From the NCBI GenBank assembly GCA_019649035.1, contig BMAT01002940.1, positions 26,729 through 49,145 on the forward strand: 22,417 nucleotides of DNA, in the 5' to 3' direction. The position numbers were made by a program, and so were the translations under genes. This DNA is from Elysia marginata. Lineage: Eukaryota; Mollusca; Gastropoda; Plakobranchidae. Below are positions 9,456 through 18,428 of this stretch, one piece after another. Below the pieces are notes generated by a model that worked only from the letters and a program-made list of their open reading frames with translations, was not told the origin of the DNA and did not search any database. The stretch's first letter is position 1; every line of letters starts with the position of its first letter.

Positions 9456-10235
9456 TTTAGTTATATTCCAACCACCAATATTGTTAACTTCTACAAGGAA
9501 AAAAAAACAGGACAAGATCAGAAACATTTAAAGATAAATAATATATAACAAGAATATCAGAGATCATTTTAAAATGCGACAAACAGATTAAAAAAAATTC
9601 CATTTAATTCAGTTCAAGTTGTTAAGTCATGGGCCATTATAACAAGTGAATATGAAATTTTTCATACCATATTGAGTTTAAAAAAAAATCAATGGTCTCG
9701 AAATAATAGTTAAAACTATACTCAGATTTCTGTTAATTTTTAATAAAACTAAAAAAAATAAAACATCACAAATGGGAACAAAAATAAGTGGCCATCAAAA
9801 CGAAAATACTATAATTATGTAATAAGGAGAGTATGAAAAAGTCAAAGAATAGTCAAAGAAAGAAAAGTAAAAGAAAGGACACCGTCACTACGTGTGCGAT
9901 TCCGAATCAGCTCAGGATTTCCATTCTTCTTCAAGACATCCAGGCGGACCACCATCGTCCCCATTCGCTAAACAATTATGAAGCAAGCGATAAACTGTGT
10001 ATCTTGGAACATTATCGCTCTCTGTATCTCTGTCAGTCTGTGTCTACCTTCAGCTCTGTCCGTCTATCCGTCGCCCGAACGTCTCCGCGTATGAGACTTT
10101 TAGCTGCTCCACGCTTGCCTGATGTAGAGTGTGTTTTGGCGTTTCTATATCGCAGCTGTTTCTTTGTTATGATTTCACACTCTCCTTGTTTCATTCATGA
10201 GTCGAAGTTCTTTTCATGTCTTCTTTTTTCTCCGA
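9456..10235. other. Spacer with a chance 186-residue frame
   Basis: The plus-strand frame 9833-10393 is the longest not made of simple repeat over most of its length. It begins in an A-rich lysine/serine run and ends over a TTG/TTC microsatellite. It has no domain, no good start context and no splice evidence. Read as non-coding. Confidence 0.4.
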
Positions 10236-10246
10236 TTTCTCCTTCT

Positions 10247-10308
10247 CCTTGTTGTTGTTGTTGTTGTTCTTCTTCTTTTTCTTTTTCTTCTTCTTCTTCT
10301 TCTTCTCT
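10247..10308. repeat. TTG then TTC trinucleotide run
   Basis: About six TTG units followed by interrupted TTC units on the plus strand (purine-rich on the other strand). Simple repeat. Confidence 0.85.
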
Positions 10309-10503
10309 CCCACGAGTTCATTATAATCTCGTAAAGATCACTAATACGATTGTCTCAATTTGTTTGCAAAGCCTTACAGCGTGTTGCAACTAAAAGGCAA
10401 GCACTGCCACGCATTTCGTATGCCAGGTCTGTGTGGACATAGCAATCTTCTTAGATGTGGCCATAAAAGGATAACCACAGATCTTAACCTTTGAGTTTAT
10501 TAA

Positions 10504-10935
10504 TTATATTACTTTATTAGTCGATGTACAAGCGTTAGTCGCACTCTGAAAAAAAGTGTCTCTTCTTGATTTTCGAATGACATCAATTTTCATCCTTGCA
10601 TGCAGCAATTTAACTACAAAGGGTGTGGAGCGGGGTTGTCGTACCTTTGCATATGACTCTTCAACACACGCAATAACGCTCCATTTTTTTTTATTATTTT
10701 GTAACCATTTATATGCGGCTGTCACAAAACGTCGTAAATCTGTCGTTTGTAATGGGCGACATAGTATCTTCATAAACACCATAAAAAGTAACAATAATGT
10801 CATAAGGGTGTGATGTGATGTTATGAGTTTCTTAAAATTGAATGCGTCACGGTGATTTGTTTTAAATTTTAAATGAATTATACAAGAAATATAGAAACGG
10901 TAACACTTAAAATTCTGTCGGTTGTGATGCAGCAC
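10504..10935 (-). other. Unrecognised 143-residue frame
   Basis: A minus-strand open frame of 143 residues. The second half is basic and mixed in composition (TDLRRFVTAAYKWLQNNKKK and a later SRRDTFF) without simple repeat, while the first half is hydrophobic. It is antisense to an 85-residue frame on the plus strand (10556-10813). I recognise no family and see no splice sites or duplicated flanks. In AT-rich DNA a frame this long is mildly unusual, but I would not call it a gene from this alone. Confidence 0.2.
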
Positions 10936-11500
10936 AACAAATTGTCCACCATCACAACTGAAAGATCTTCAAGCGTATTTTTCTTTCATTACGCATAAGC
11001 CGTAAAGTCTTTTTTGGAAGTAATTTTCAACAGTCATGCATGATGTTATTTGAGAGGGATTCAAGTTCAGATCTTTCTATGACAGTGTTTTTTTATGCCA
11101 TGCCTTAAAATCAGCGTCACAAATGACAGAATCACAACCTTTTGTCAAGGCTTCATATTCATCCTTAGTTGTATTCACTCTTTTATTAGTAAAGCAAGTC
11201 CAAGTGAATGGTTTGCTGAATAAATTATTATGTTTTTTACCGTTTAGGTTCTACTAGAGCGTGACTGAATAGTGTCCTGTGGCTACCAATTCACCAATGC
11301 AATTTGTACGAAAAGATCTAAGTTCTCGCGACCAGGACCAATGACTCGGAAGTCAGAAATTCTTTTCTGGAGAAAACGCCGTATATATAGGTCTATTGTT
11401 TCTTCTTTTTCTCTATTTTTTTATTAAACGCGTTATTATCCTTCTACAACTATCCATACTTCTTTAAAGCTTTTGAGGTGTGGAAGCTTAGAAAAATCTC
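10936..11500. other. AT-rich spacer, nothing recognised
   Basis: No open frame, tRNA-like signal or shared repeat seen on either strand. Confidence 0.45.
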
Positions 11501-11507
11501 TTATGGA

Positions 11508-11575
11508 ATACAAAAATGCCTTTAAAGTTGATAATTGCGACATCCGACTCATTCACCTTGATCGCGAGACTGATT
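11508..11575 (+). repeat. Dispersed repeat family R2, copy 1
   Basis: Contains AATGCCTTTAAAGTTG, then TTGCGACATCC, then ACTCATTCACCT and TCGCGAG. Two more copies lie on the opposite strand at about 15233-15300 and 15398-15470. It shares ACTCATTCACCT with the second of these and TCGCGAG with the first, so it is close to an ancestral form. Family unknown. Confidence 0.55.
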
Positions 11576-12204
11576 TTGTAAGTGGAGAAAGACAGTAGGG
11601 TGCAGACCTATAAGGATACAGCAATGTGTAAAATATTGGTTTTATTATGACTCTTTTAAGCTTCTGCTTCCACTGTAAATTGATGCTGCAATTATAATCA
11701 TGAAAGAACAGAGTTATTATTAGCCTCTTTGACTTTTGAAAATTTATGTTCATGAACCGAGCGGTCCCTTATTATCTTAAAGACTAACAGGTCACACTTA
11801 TCGTCAAGGAAATTTTATTCTATTTGTTGGCAGTGTATGAAAAGTAAACAAAGCCAGCTTTTATGACTATGATATATAGTAAAAATTGAGCTTGATATCC
11901 AATAAAAATTGTCTCACATTCTGACAAAATGAGTCGTTAGTCGAAAGGCTTAGTTTGGAGATTATAGGCTTTTAAAGTTTAATGGGTGTTTAGAAGTCAA
12001 CTCTTTCTATTTTAGATATTGACGCTAAAACCATATCTAAACAGCTTTCACACATATCTGATGTCCAAATTTCATTTTTAGGCCTTTAATATTAATTGGA
12101 ATGATCGCTAAGGCCTCAATACCTTAAAAGTCGTTTAAACTTTAAATGCTGTTTTCTCCCCTTTCTCAAATTTTCAAGTCCTAACCCTGCCGACTTCAAA
12201 CAGC
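11576..12204. other. AT-rich spacer, nothing recognised
   Basis: A minus-strand frame at 11553-11753 is short and AT-driven. No shared repeats were seen before 12205. Confidence 0.45.
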
Positions 12205-12345
12205 GATAAACTTCATTCAGAAGCATCATAGAAATTTTCTGTTTGTTGCATTTGAAAATAGATAAAATAAGCTTTTTTGTGATACCACTATCTGACTACT
12301 ACCTTCCAATTTCGACTGAGGACTCATTTGCACTGGTTGCAAGAC
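12205..12345 (+). repeat. Dispersed repeat family R1, copy 2
   Basis: The counterpart of about 525-690, in the same orientation and about 11.7 kb away. It shares GTGATACCACTATCTGACTA at 12279-12298 and the ACTGGTTGCAA end at about 12331-12341. Identity falls off outside these blocks. Confidence 0.6.
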
Positions 12346-12616
12346 AATTGAGCTCCAGTACTTTCAGACACTGAGGACTTGAAAAGCTCCGTGCCCCTTG
12401 TTTACATGATGGTTATAACTACCACACAAAGAATATAATTCTAAGCATTAAATAAGATTGGGTAAGAGATCTTTAAAAAAAGCAGTACAGTTTCTTAAGC
12501 TATGGCTGACAACTTGTAACTCATTCAAAACTGCATGTCTGAGTGATCCTTGAAAGATTTTAAAAGTATGAGAGAAGTAGGCTTTTTAGTGGAAATGCCC
12601 GAAATGTCTGCCTTCA

Positions 12617-12690
12617 GTATGATTCGAACCTTCGACTTATAGATGCTTCGGTACCCACCGCCTTGCCACTTAGAGAAGCTTATACCGTGT
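12617..12690 (-). mobile_element. tRNA-like promoter, possible SINE head or tRNA pseudogene
   Basis: Read on the minus strand, an A-box-like TGGCAAGGCGGTGG (plus 12655-12668) precedes a good B box GGTTCGAATC (plus 12621-12630), with a 24-base gap. The gap is shorter than in a real tRNA and no clean acceptor stem is visible, so a working tRNA is unlikely. It differs in sequence from SINE families A and B, so it may be the head of a third family. Confidence 0.35.
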
Positions 12691-12699
12691 CGCCACCAC

Positions 12700-13350
12700 G
12701 TTCCTTAATTGTCTGTGTGATGCTTGAGTAACTTCCGGTTGCGTTTACAAAATTAGAATGGGAGTACTGAACACATTGCTCATGGTGCTTTTTATCTTAT
12801 TTCATTTTTTTTTGCTTCAACTAATAAAACATATCATTATTATCTTACGTTTCCTTTTCAGAAACTTGAAGTAGGGTGAGGAGAAGTATAAATTTAGATT
12901 ATATCTTTTACTACAGTAACAATCGTGAATTTCAAGCTACTGTTTAGGGACCGTTCCAATGGTTGTGTCATACTTTCAAATAGACACCCCACAGTTCTAT
13001 AAAACTGATCAAACCCATTTGATGTACGAACAAAAGCTGTAGAAAGCTTTGATTTTTTTGTTAAAGCGCCATTCAAACATTTTGTTTTTCTGTTGTATTT
13101 GAAATACTTGCTGCTGAGACTTATAACATTTGTTTTTTTTTTTATTATAGTGCTAAAAAACGAGGCCTTTTGAGCGAAATTTTATGTATTAGCTAAAATA
13201 TCTCCATAGAATTCGGCAAATTGTCTCCGCAGTATGTTAACTTATTGCTCTTCAAATAATAATGCGGATATGACGTCGAATCCGTATGCTATTGCTTGAA
13301 ACGTCTCTTCTGGTTGGGTTACAAAATGGTACAAAACAAAGAACTTGCTT
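12700..13350. other. AT-rich spacer, nothing recognised
   Basis: A minus-strand frame of 60 residues (12894-13076) has no recognisable features. A long T-run lies at about 13132-13143. No shared repeats apart from a weak resemblance to R1 around 13080-13105. Confidence 0.45.
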
Positions 13351-13393
13351 AGGTTGGTTAGTTGTTTAAATTTTTAACGTCCCAGTTAGCTAG
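13351..13393 (-). mobile_element. SINE family A, 3'-tail fragment
   Basis: GGTTGGTTAGTTGTTTAAAT followed by TTTTAACGTC matches the 3' tail of the SINE A copies at 7035 and 20901. The match stops after about 43 bp, where a GATA/GA microsatellite begins. This is either a 5'-truncated SINE, or a tail borrowed from the partner LINE. Confidence 0.6.
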
Positions 13394-13571
13394 CTAGATA
13401 GATAGAGAGAGATATTGATAGAGAGAGCGAGAGAGACAGAGACAGAGAGAGATTGACAGAGACAGACAGACAGAGAGACAGAGACAGAGACAGAGAGAGA
13501 CAGACAGACAGAGAGACAAAGAAACAGAGACAGAGAGACATAGAAACAAAGACACAGAGACAGAGGGAGAA

Positions 13572-13626
<55 letters not shown>

Positions 13627-13655
13627 AAGAGAGAAAAGAGAGAAAAAGAGGGATA
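13394..13655. repeat. (GA)n / GACA microsatellite
   Basis: Starts as GATA units, passes through a GACAGA-rich compound region with a repeated AGAGAGACAGACAGACAGAG block, and ends in a pure GA run and GAAA units. The open frames on both strands (D/R/E/T on one, S/L on the other) come from the repeat. Confidence 0.92.
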
Positions 13656-15050
13656 AATAATCAGATGTAAAGAAAGTGAGCAAATGGTACATCATGACTC
13701 AAGCGAGATTACTTACCGCCAGATGACCAGGTAGAGAAGAGACCTCCATCAAAGTGCCTATCACAGACTCCGATCTGTTTGTCTCTGGCTAAGTGGAGAT
13801 CAGAGGCAGGCCAGGTTCGAATCTTTAATCTGTGATAAAATAAAGCATTATGACAACCGGGCAAGTTTCCCTTTCATTGGGGTACTGATGGTTTACACGG
13901 CCCGTACACGAAGCCGCCGCCTGCAACAGGCCGCAGGAATCGGTTTGTGAACAACGGCACGTAAATATAAAGATCGCTGGCACAGTGTCCTTCGTGTTAG
14001 CATTTACAAGATATCTAAACTAGGCTAGATGAAAAAAAAAGACTGACCATTGAGTTTACTAGATCTAGAGACCCCCTGTATGCACATGCATGCCTCTTTC
14101 GAGAAGGTGATGGTGAGCAGCCGGTTAAAAGTCATGTTGTAAAAGGACAAATTTAATCTTTAAATTTTTTTACTGCTCTTAGTCTTTAGAAATACATAAT
14201 AGAGTATTAACAATAAGATTGATCGGGTTATTCCTCAGTGTAGCTAATTGAGCTTCATACGGAAGTAACCAACTTATACTTGTTGGCTTGGATATTTGTA
14301 AATTAATATCTGTAGCATGACTTTCAGAGTGGATGAAGTTACTATTCGACGCCTACTTATTTAAACAAAAAGGACTGGTTGAAGATTTTTTCAGTAAATA
14401 ACCCCTCCCCTTTTCCTTTTCCCATTATTAAAGAGAGAAAAAAAAAACAAAAAACAATACTGTGCGTATTTGACGAAACCAGTATCTCTAATCTGTCGCC
14501 CCCCTCCCCCCATCCCATTATTAGCTTGCCCTATTCTATAAAGAATAAAGAATGAGATAAAATAATATAAAACTAACTTGACGCTATGCCGATTGACCAA
14601 AAGAGAAAAATCCAGCACAAAAGAAGAAGGCGATAGTTAATTTTAGCTTAATTTACTTCAATACAAATTATTCGTTTTATTCTCATCAGTTGTTGAAATT
14701 AAAGTTCAGCAGAGAAACTGCTTAGTCAGTAGATGTCGAATTATGAGAACGCTGTGCTGTGCCGGACATTTTTTAACTAAACTTTCGTATACCTTTTAAC
14801 GCATAAGCTTTATATTTGTTGCTTTAATTGGCTTTAAACGAAAAGGTGGAGGCTGCTCTAAAAACCACAAGCTTCGATTAAGATCAGCTCTAAGACTGTG
14901 GGGAAACACTGCTTTTTGTTCCCCTCATAACATAAGGCAGGTGCTATCTTTCGTCTAATGTATTTATCCTTAAATTTTTTCTTTCAATAGCAATTTGCCT
15001 CAGAAATAACAGAATAGTTGTCTATTCGTTCATTTTTAAATTACGATCAT
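13656..15050. other. Spacer, nothing recognised
   Basis: Mixed composition at about 13690-14000 with short GC-richer patches (CGAAGCCGCCGCCTG at about 13910), then AT-rich sequence. The minus-strand 75-residue frame at 14391-14618 crosses low-complexity A and C runs and is not credible. Confidence 0.4.
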
Positions 15051-15052
15051 AT

Positions 15053-15090
15053 ACAAAAAAAAAAAAAAAAAACAACAACAAAAACAACAA
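15053..15090. repeat. A-rich low-complexity run
   Basis: A long A-run interrupted by single C bases (CAACAACAAAAACAAC). No retroelement body could be recognised immediately upstream, so I do not call it a SINE tail. Confidence 0.7.
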
Positions 15091-15232
15091 ACTAACGATG
15101 ATAAGCATAAACCAATCAACCATTTTGCCTCGAAAGCAAGGAAAGGGGTTGCTTTACATACAGGGGCTGTCAAAACTACATCAATAAATGCCTTTGCCGG
15201 ATAACAAAGGCTTCCAACCCGGACTTAAACAT

Positions 15233-15300
15233 GCCTCGCGACCTAGGCAAATAAACCGGATGTCGCAATTTTAACTTTCAGAGGCATTGCTTTTATGAAC
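15233..15300 (-). repeat. Dispersed repeat family R2, copy 2
   Basis: The minus strand reads GCAATGCCTCTGAAAGTTAA, then ATTGCGACATCC and later CCTAGGTCGCGAG, matching copy 1 at 11508-11575. It lies about 165 bp from copy 3 in the same orientation. Confidence 0.6.
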
Positions 15301-15397
15301 AAAACATCAACAAAGTATCAAGAAAATGATTAAGCCAGTCTTGCCTTCCGAACAATCAGCTCAGTTCTTTCTAAAGATGAAACTTACCTTGAACAAC

Positions 15398-15470
15398 AAG
15401 GTCTTGGGTCTTAGGTGAATGAGTGGGATGTCGCAAATATTACTTCCAAAGGCGTTGCTGTTTTGAAGAA
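15398..15470 (-). repeat. Dispersed repeat family R2, copy 3
   Basis: The minus strand reads CAACGCCTTTGGAAGTAATA, then TTTGCGACATCC and ACTCATTCACCTAA. It matches copy 1 better on this right side than copy 2 does. Confidence 0.6.
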
Positions 15471-15571
15471 GACATTTTTCTACATGTTCAAATATACAAA
15501 AAAATTAATAAAACTGTCAATATTTTGGGTAAGATATTACAACTGTTGTTGATTTGAAAAATAAAGAAAAA

Positions 15572-15616
15572 ATAGTAGTAATAGTAGTACTAATAGTAGT
15601 AACAGTAAGTAGCAGT

Positions 15617-15704
<88 letters not shown>
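15572..15704. repeat. TAG microsatellite, left part, split by mariner
   Basis: TAG/GTA triplets with CAG interruptions run up to the TA at 15703-15704. The right-hand part resumes at 17322 after the mariner. The two parts were one locus before the transposon landed. Confidence 0.9.
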
Positions 15705-15734
15705 CGAGGGCATATTGAAAAGTTCTGCCTCCAA
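15705..15734 (+). repeat. mariner 5' terminal inverted repeat
   Basis: Begins CGAGGGCATATTGAAAAGTT. It pairs with the reverse complement of 17292-17321, with two mismatches in 30. Confidence 0.93.
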
Positions 15735-16074
15735 CGCCATAATTTATCGGGTTTTCAATTTAGGATCTTCTAGTTTGGCATCAATACTCTCAAACCCTTT
15801 GTCTACATGTGTGCAAAATTGCATCAGCGGATGACGTCATTTGAGATCAAAATGTGGCGCGTCATCAAGCTTGATGGTGTCACGCGGTCAGAGGAAAGAA
15901 AAATGGCGTCTTCCATGGATCTACGCTTAAAACAAAGGGCTGTGATTGAATTTCTGACTGCAGAAGGCTGTACCCCTATAGAAATCTATTCTCGTATGAA
16001 AGCCGTATATGGTGAAATGTGTTTAGATGTAAGTACTGTGAGACGATGGACACGGCGTTCAAGGGAAGAGAATT

Positions 16075-16289
16075 GAGACCTTTAGCACACGCACCGTGTC
16101 TCAATACGCGTACGTGAAAATCGGGAAAGCAGATTGAGAAACTACAAAAATAATGAAACCGGTTTCTAAAAATAGAAGGTCTGTGGGTCTATTTTTAGAA
16201 ACTGGTTTCATTATTTTTATAGTTTCTCAATCTGCTTTCCCGATTTTCACGTACGCGTAGTGAGACACGGTGCGTGTGCTAAAGGTCTC
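16075..16289. mobile_element. MITE with 102-bp inverted arms, nested in mariner
   Basis: The left arm is 16075-16176, the loop is 16177-16187 (11 bp) and the right arm is 16188-16289. The arms differ at only about three positions. Each outer end reads GAGACCTTTAGCACACGCAC. AAT flanks both sides (16071-16073 and 16291-16293), consistent with a 3-bp target duplication if the element is taken as 16074-16290. Removing element plus one AAT leaves the transposase in frame. There is no coding capacity. The superfamily is not certain: a 3-bp duplication would suit PIF/Harbinger or CACTA, but the termini do not settle it. A transcript through it would form a hairpin of about 100 bp. Confidence 0.9.
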
Positions 16290-16620
16290 TAATCCCAGTG
16301 AATCAACTGTTCATGATCAAGCCCGTACTGGTCGACCATTGTCAGCGTCAGAATCTAAGCATCACTCTCGTGTTGATCAGTTGATTCGTGAAAATCGTCG
16401 CGTCAAGCAGATTGATATTAGTATTGAAATAGGGATTTCTCAAGAGAGGGTCCACCACATCATCACAAATCTCCTAGGATACAGGAAAGTTTCTGCTCGA
16501 TGGGTCCCAAGAATGCTGACGCCTCAGATAAAGCTGCAAAGAGTGCAAATCTGTAGAGAACTGTTGGCAAAATTTGGTGAGGATGGTGAAGAATTCCTCC
16601 GTCAAATTGTCACTGGGGAT

Positions 16621-16660
16621 GAATCCTGGGTTCATCATTAGAATCCTGGGTTCATCATTA
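16621..16660 (+). repeat. 20-bp exact tandem duplication in the transposase
   Basis: GAATCCTGGGTTCATCATTA occurs at 16621-16640 and again at 16641-16660. It repeats the codons right after the first catalytic aspartate, shifts the frame by 20 bases and creates a TAG at the junction (16639-16641). Replication slippage is the likely origin. Confidence 0.95.
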
Positions 16661-17291
16661 TGATCCTGAATCGAAGCAACAGTCGAATGAGTAGAGACAC
16701 AAAACGTCACCATCTCCGAAAAAATTCAAAGTGTTTTCTTCCGCACGGAAGGTGCTTCTCACGATCTTTTGGGACAGTAAGGGTGTAGTTCACACAGAAT
16801 TTTTGGAACAAGGCAACACCGTGAATTCTACGAAATAAGTGAACACACTGGAGAAACTAAAAGCGAGGTTGCGACGGGTAAGGAGTGAGAAAGTTTCCAT
16901 CATCCATCACGACAACGCTCGCCCTCACACAAGTTTGGAAACTCGCACGGCTTTAGATCGTTTAGGCCTCCGGACATTACCGCACCCACCTTATAGCCCA
17001 GATCTTGCTCTGAGCGATCTCTTCCTTTTTCCAAAACTAGAGGATTACCTCAAGGGCAACCGTTACGAGACAGACGAAGATGTGAAGAACGCTGTTCTTT
17101 CTTAGTGCAGAGACAAGACTGCTGACTTCTTAGCTGACGGCATCCAACAGGTCGTCCGTCGGTGGCGGCTCTGTATCGAACGGGACGGTGACTATGTTGA
17201 AAAATGATTTGTCATCTGGTGCTAAATAAAATGACCTTTCATTTGGTGTAAGTATCATTTGTTTGTCTTCATCATTTCCAAAGTTATGGAC

Positions 17292-17321
17292 TTGGAGGCA
17301 TAACTTATCAATATGCCCTCG
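17292..17321 (-). repeat. mariner 3' terminal inverted repeat
   Basis: Ends TATCAATATGCCCTCG and is followed by TA. It is the partner of 15705-15734. Confidence 0.93.
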
Positions 17322-17414
17322 TAATAGTAGCTGTGATTATAGTAGTAGTAGCATAAGCAGCAGCAGTAGAAGTAATATAGGAGTAGTAGTAGTAGTAATC
17401 GTAGTATTAGTGTT

Positions 17415-17445
<31 letters not shown>

Positions 17446-17480
17446 GTAGCAGCAGCAGCAGTAGTAGTTGTAGTGGTACT
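17322..17480. repeat. TAG microsatellite, right part
   Basis: Resumes directly after the mariner with TAATAGTAG, includes GCA and ATT triplet blocks, and ends at about GTAGTGGTAC. It is the continuation of 15572-15704. Confidence 0.88.
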
Positions 17481-17712
17481 CTCGCTCAGCATAAGTTAAG
17501 GCTCTTTACGAGCGCGACCAATACAGAAGGACAAAACCATGGAAAGCTTGGCGATCAAATTTCGAAAACGGAAAAGCCTAACGAGGACACATCTCTCAGA
17601 CCCTCAGTTTTATCTAAAATCCAAATCTTAATAAGAAGTTCAATCAGATGCTTGATCAATTATCGACTTTGTGAACAAATGAAAAATAATAAATAAAAGA
17701 CAAAGTTAGAGA
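17481..17712. other. Spacer, nothing recognised
   Basis: Short non-repetitive stretch between the TAG microsatellite and the purine-rich tract. No frame or motif stands out. Confidence 0.4.
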
Positions 17713-17880
17713 TATGGGGGTGGGGTGGTTAGGAGGAAAACAAGAGAACAGAGAATAAGCGGGAGGAAGAGGAGAAAAGGACAGATTATGGGTTAAGATT
17801 AAAGAGGAGAAAGTAAAGCATCGTGAGAGAAAGATAGAGAGTAAATGCATATAGGAGAGAGAGAGAGAGAGGGAAGAGAG

Positions 17881-17939
<59 letters not shown>

Positions 17940-17958
17940 GAGGGAGAGAGAGAGAGTC
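17713..17958. repeat. Polypurine tract ending in (GA)n and GACA
   Basis: The plus strand is dominated by A and G from GGGGGTGGGG at about 17715, through AGGAGGAAAA-like units, to pure (GA)n at about 17884-17919 and (GACA)n at about 17920-17938. The overlapping minus-strand frame (17656-17850) is an S/L/F shadow of this strand bias. Confidence 0.85.
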
Positions 17959-18428
17959 TGTTGCTAGAAACGGTTTTTAGAGAAATTTCACGCTGTTCTA
18001 GGAGCCGAGCCCAAGTATTAAACTGTTGTAAAAACAGTCCACAGTATTTTTTAACAAAGGTTCACACATAAAAAAAAATGAGAGGCATTCAGTTATAGTA
18101 CATAAAAAAGAATACAAACTACTTTTAAAAAACTTTTAAAAAAGTACAGGATATATTATAAGCAAAGAGTCGATTACCAAGTAACATTTAATTTCTTATG
18201 AAGGAAAATAATTAAGCACCATGAAACTCCGTAGTGTTCAGCTGAATACTCAGTAAGTATGCCTTTCCCTGTAGATCTATTTTGTTGCAGAGGCGAACCA
18301 GATGTATTTTCTATACGCAACGCCAAGTGACTTACCCAAAGGGTTTATTTCCATTAGGTCTATAGATATGCCGCCTGAAAAAATTTCTTTATAACAAATG
18401 GACATTGTTAATTATATTCTATTCGAAC
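17959..18428. other. AT-rich spacer, nothing recognised
   Basis: No open frame or repeat shared with the rest of the window. Confidence 0.45.

Larger units (their letters stand above)
15903..17207 (+). pseudogene. mariner transposase, D,D34D, inactivated
   Basis: A cut-and-paste transposase. The chosen start is the ATG at 15903 (AAAATGG context). An in-frame upstream ATG at 15807 adds residues unlike the family. Visible parts in order are an N-terminal helix-turn-helix (RAVIEFLTAEG to STVRRW), a GRP hook (TGRPLSA), a second helix-turn-helix (ISQERVHHIITNLLGY), WVPRMLT, then catalytic D1 in VTGDESWVHH, D2 in HHDNARPH and D3 in LSDLF. There are 34 residues between D2 and D3, the mariner spacing. 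The end is ERDGDYVEK at TGA 17205-17207. Breaks: the MITE creates a stop at 16074, the 20-bp duplication creates a stop at 16639-16641, and in-frame TAG 16692, TAA 16836 and TAG 17103 follow. Discounting the two insertions, the frame is consistent with 354 codons, a normal length. Confidence 0.93.
15705..17321 (+). mobile_element. mariner-family transposon, full length but dead
   Basis: The terminal inverted repeats are 30 bp with two mismatches: 15705-15734, starting CGAGGGCATATTGA, and 17292-17321, ending TCAATATGCCCTCG. Weaker similarity extends to about 41 bp. TA dinucleotides flank both ends (15703-15704, 17322-17323), as expected for the Tc1/mariner superfamily. The element is 1617 bp, longer than the usual size of about 1.3 kb. 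The excess includes a 215-bp MITE (16075-16289). The internal transposase is broken in several places. It sits in a TAG microsatellite, whose many TA sites are suitable targets. Confidence 0.95.

Noticed and set aside
8924-9460. 178-residue frame rich in Y, C and T, and its valine-rich antisense frame
   Set aside because: The frame stays open because CTA triplets contain no stop in that register. There is no non-repeat domain.
9833-10393. 186-residue frame, the longest with partly unique sequence
   Set aside because: It starts in an A-rich lysine run, ends over TTG/TTC repeats, and shows no domain or splice context.
13390-13695. Frames of S/L and of D/R/E/T over the GA tract
   Set aside because: Simple-repeat translation. 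The hydrophobic serine/leucine run is not a membrane protein.
13786-13823. A-box-like TGGCTAAGTGGA followed by B-box-like GGTTCGAATC
   Set aside because: Only 15 bases separate them, too few for a tRNA, and no cloverleaf arms or SINE body could be seen.
16075-16289. microRNA gene or Rho-independent terminator reading of the hairpin
   Set aside because: The arms are 102 bp and near perfect with matching outer termini repeated in another element, which fits a MITE. Small-RNA production remains a hypothesis.
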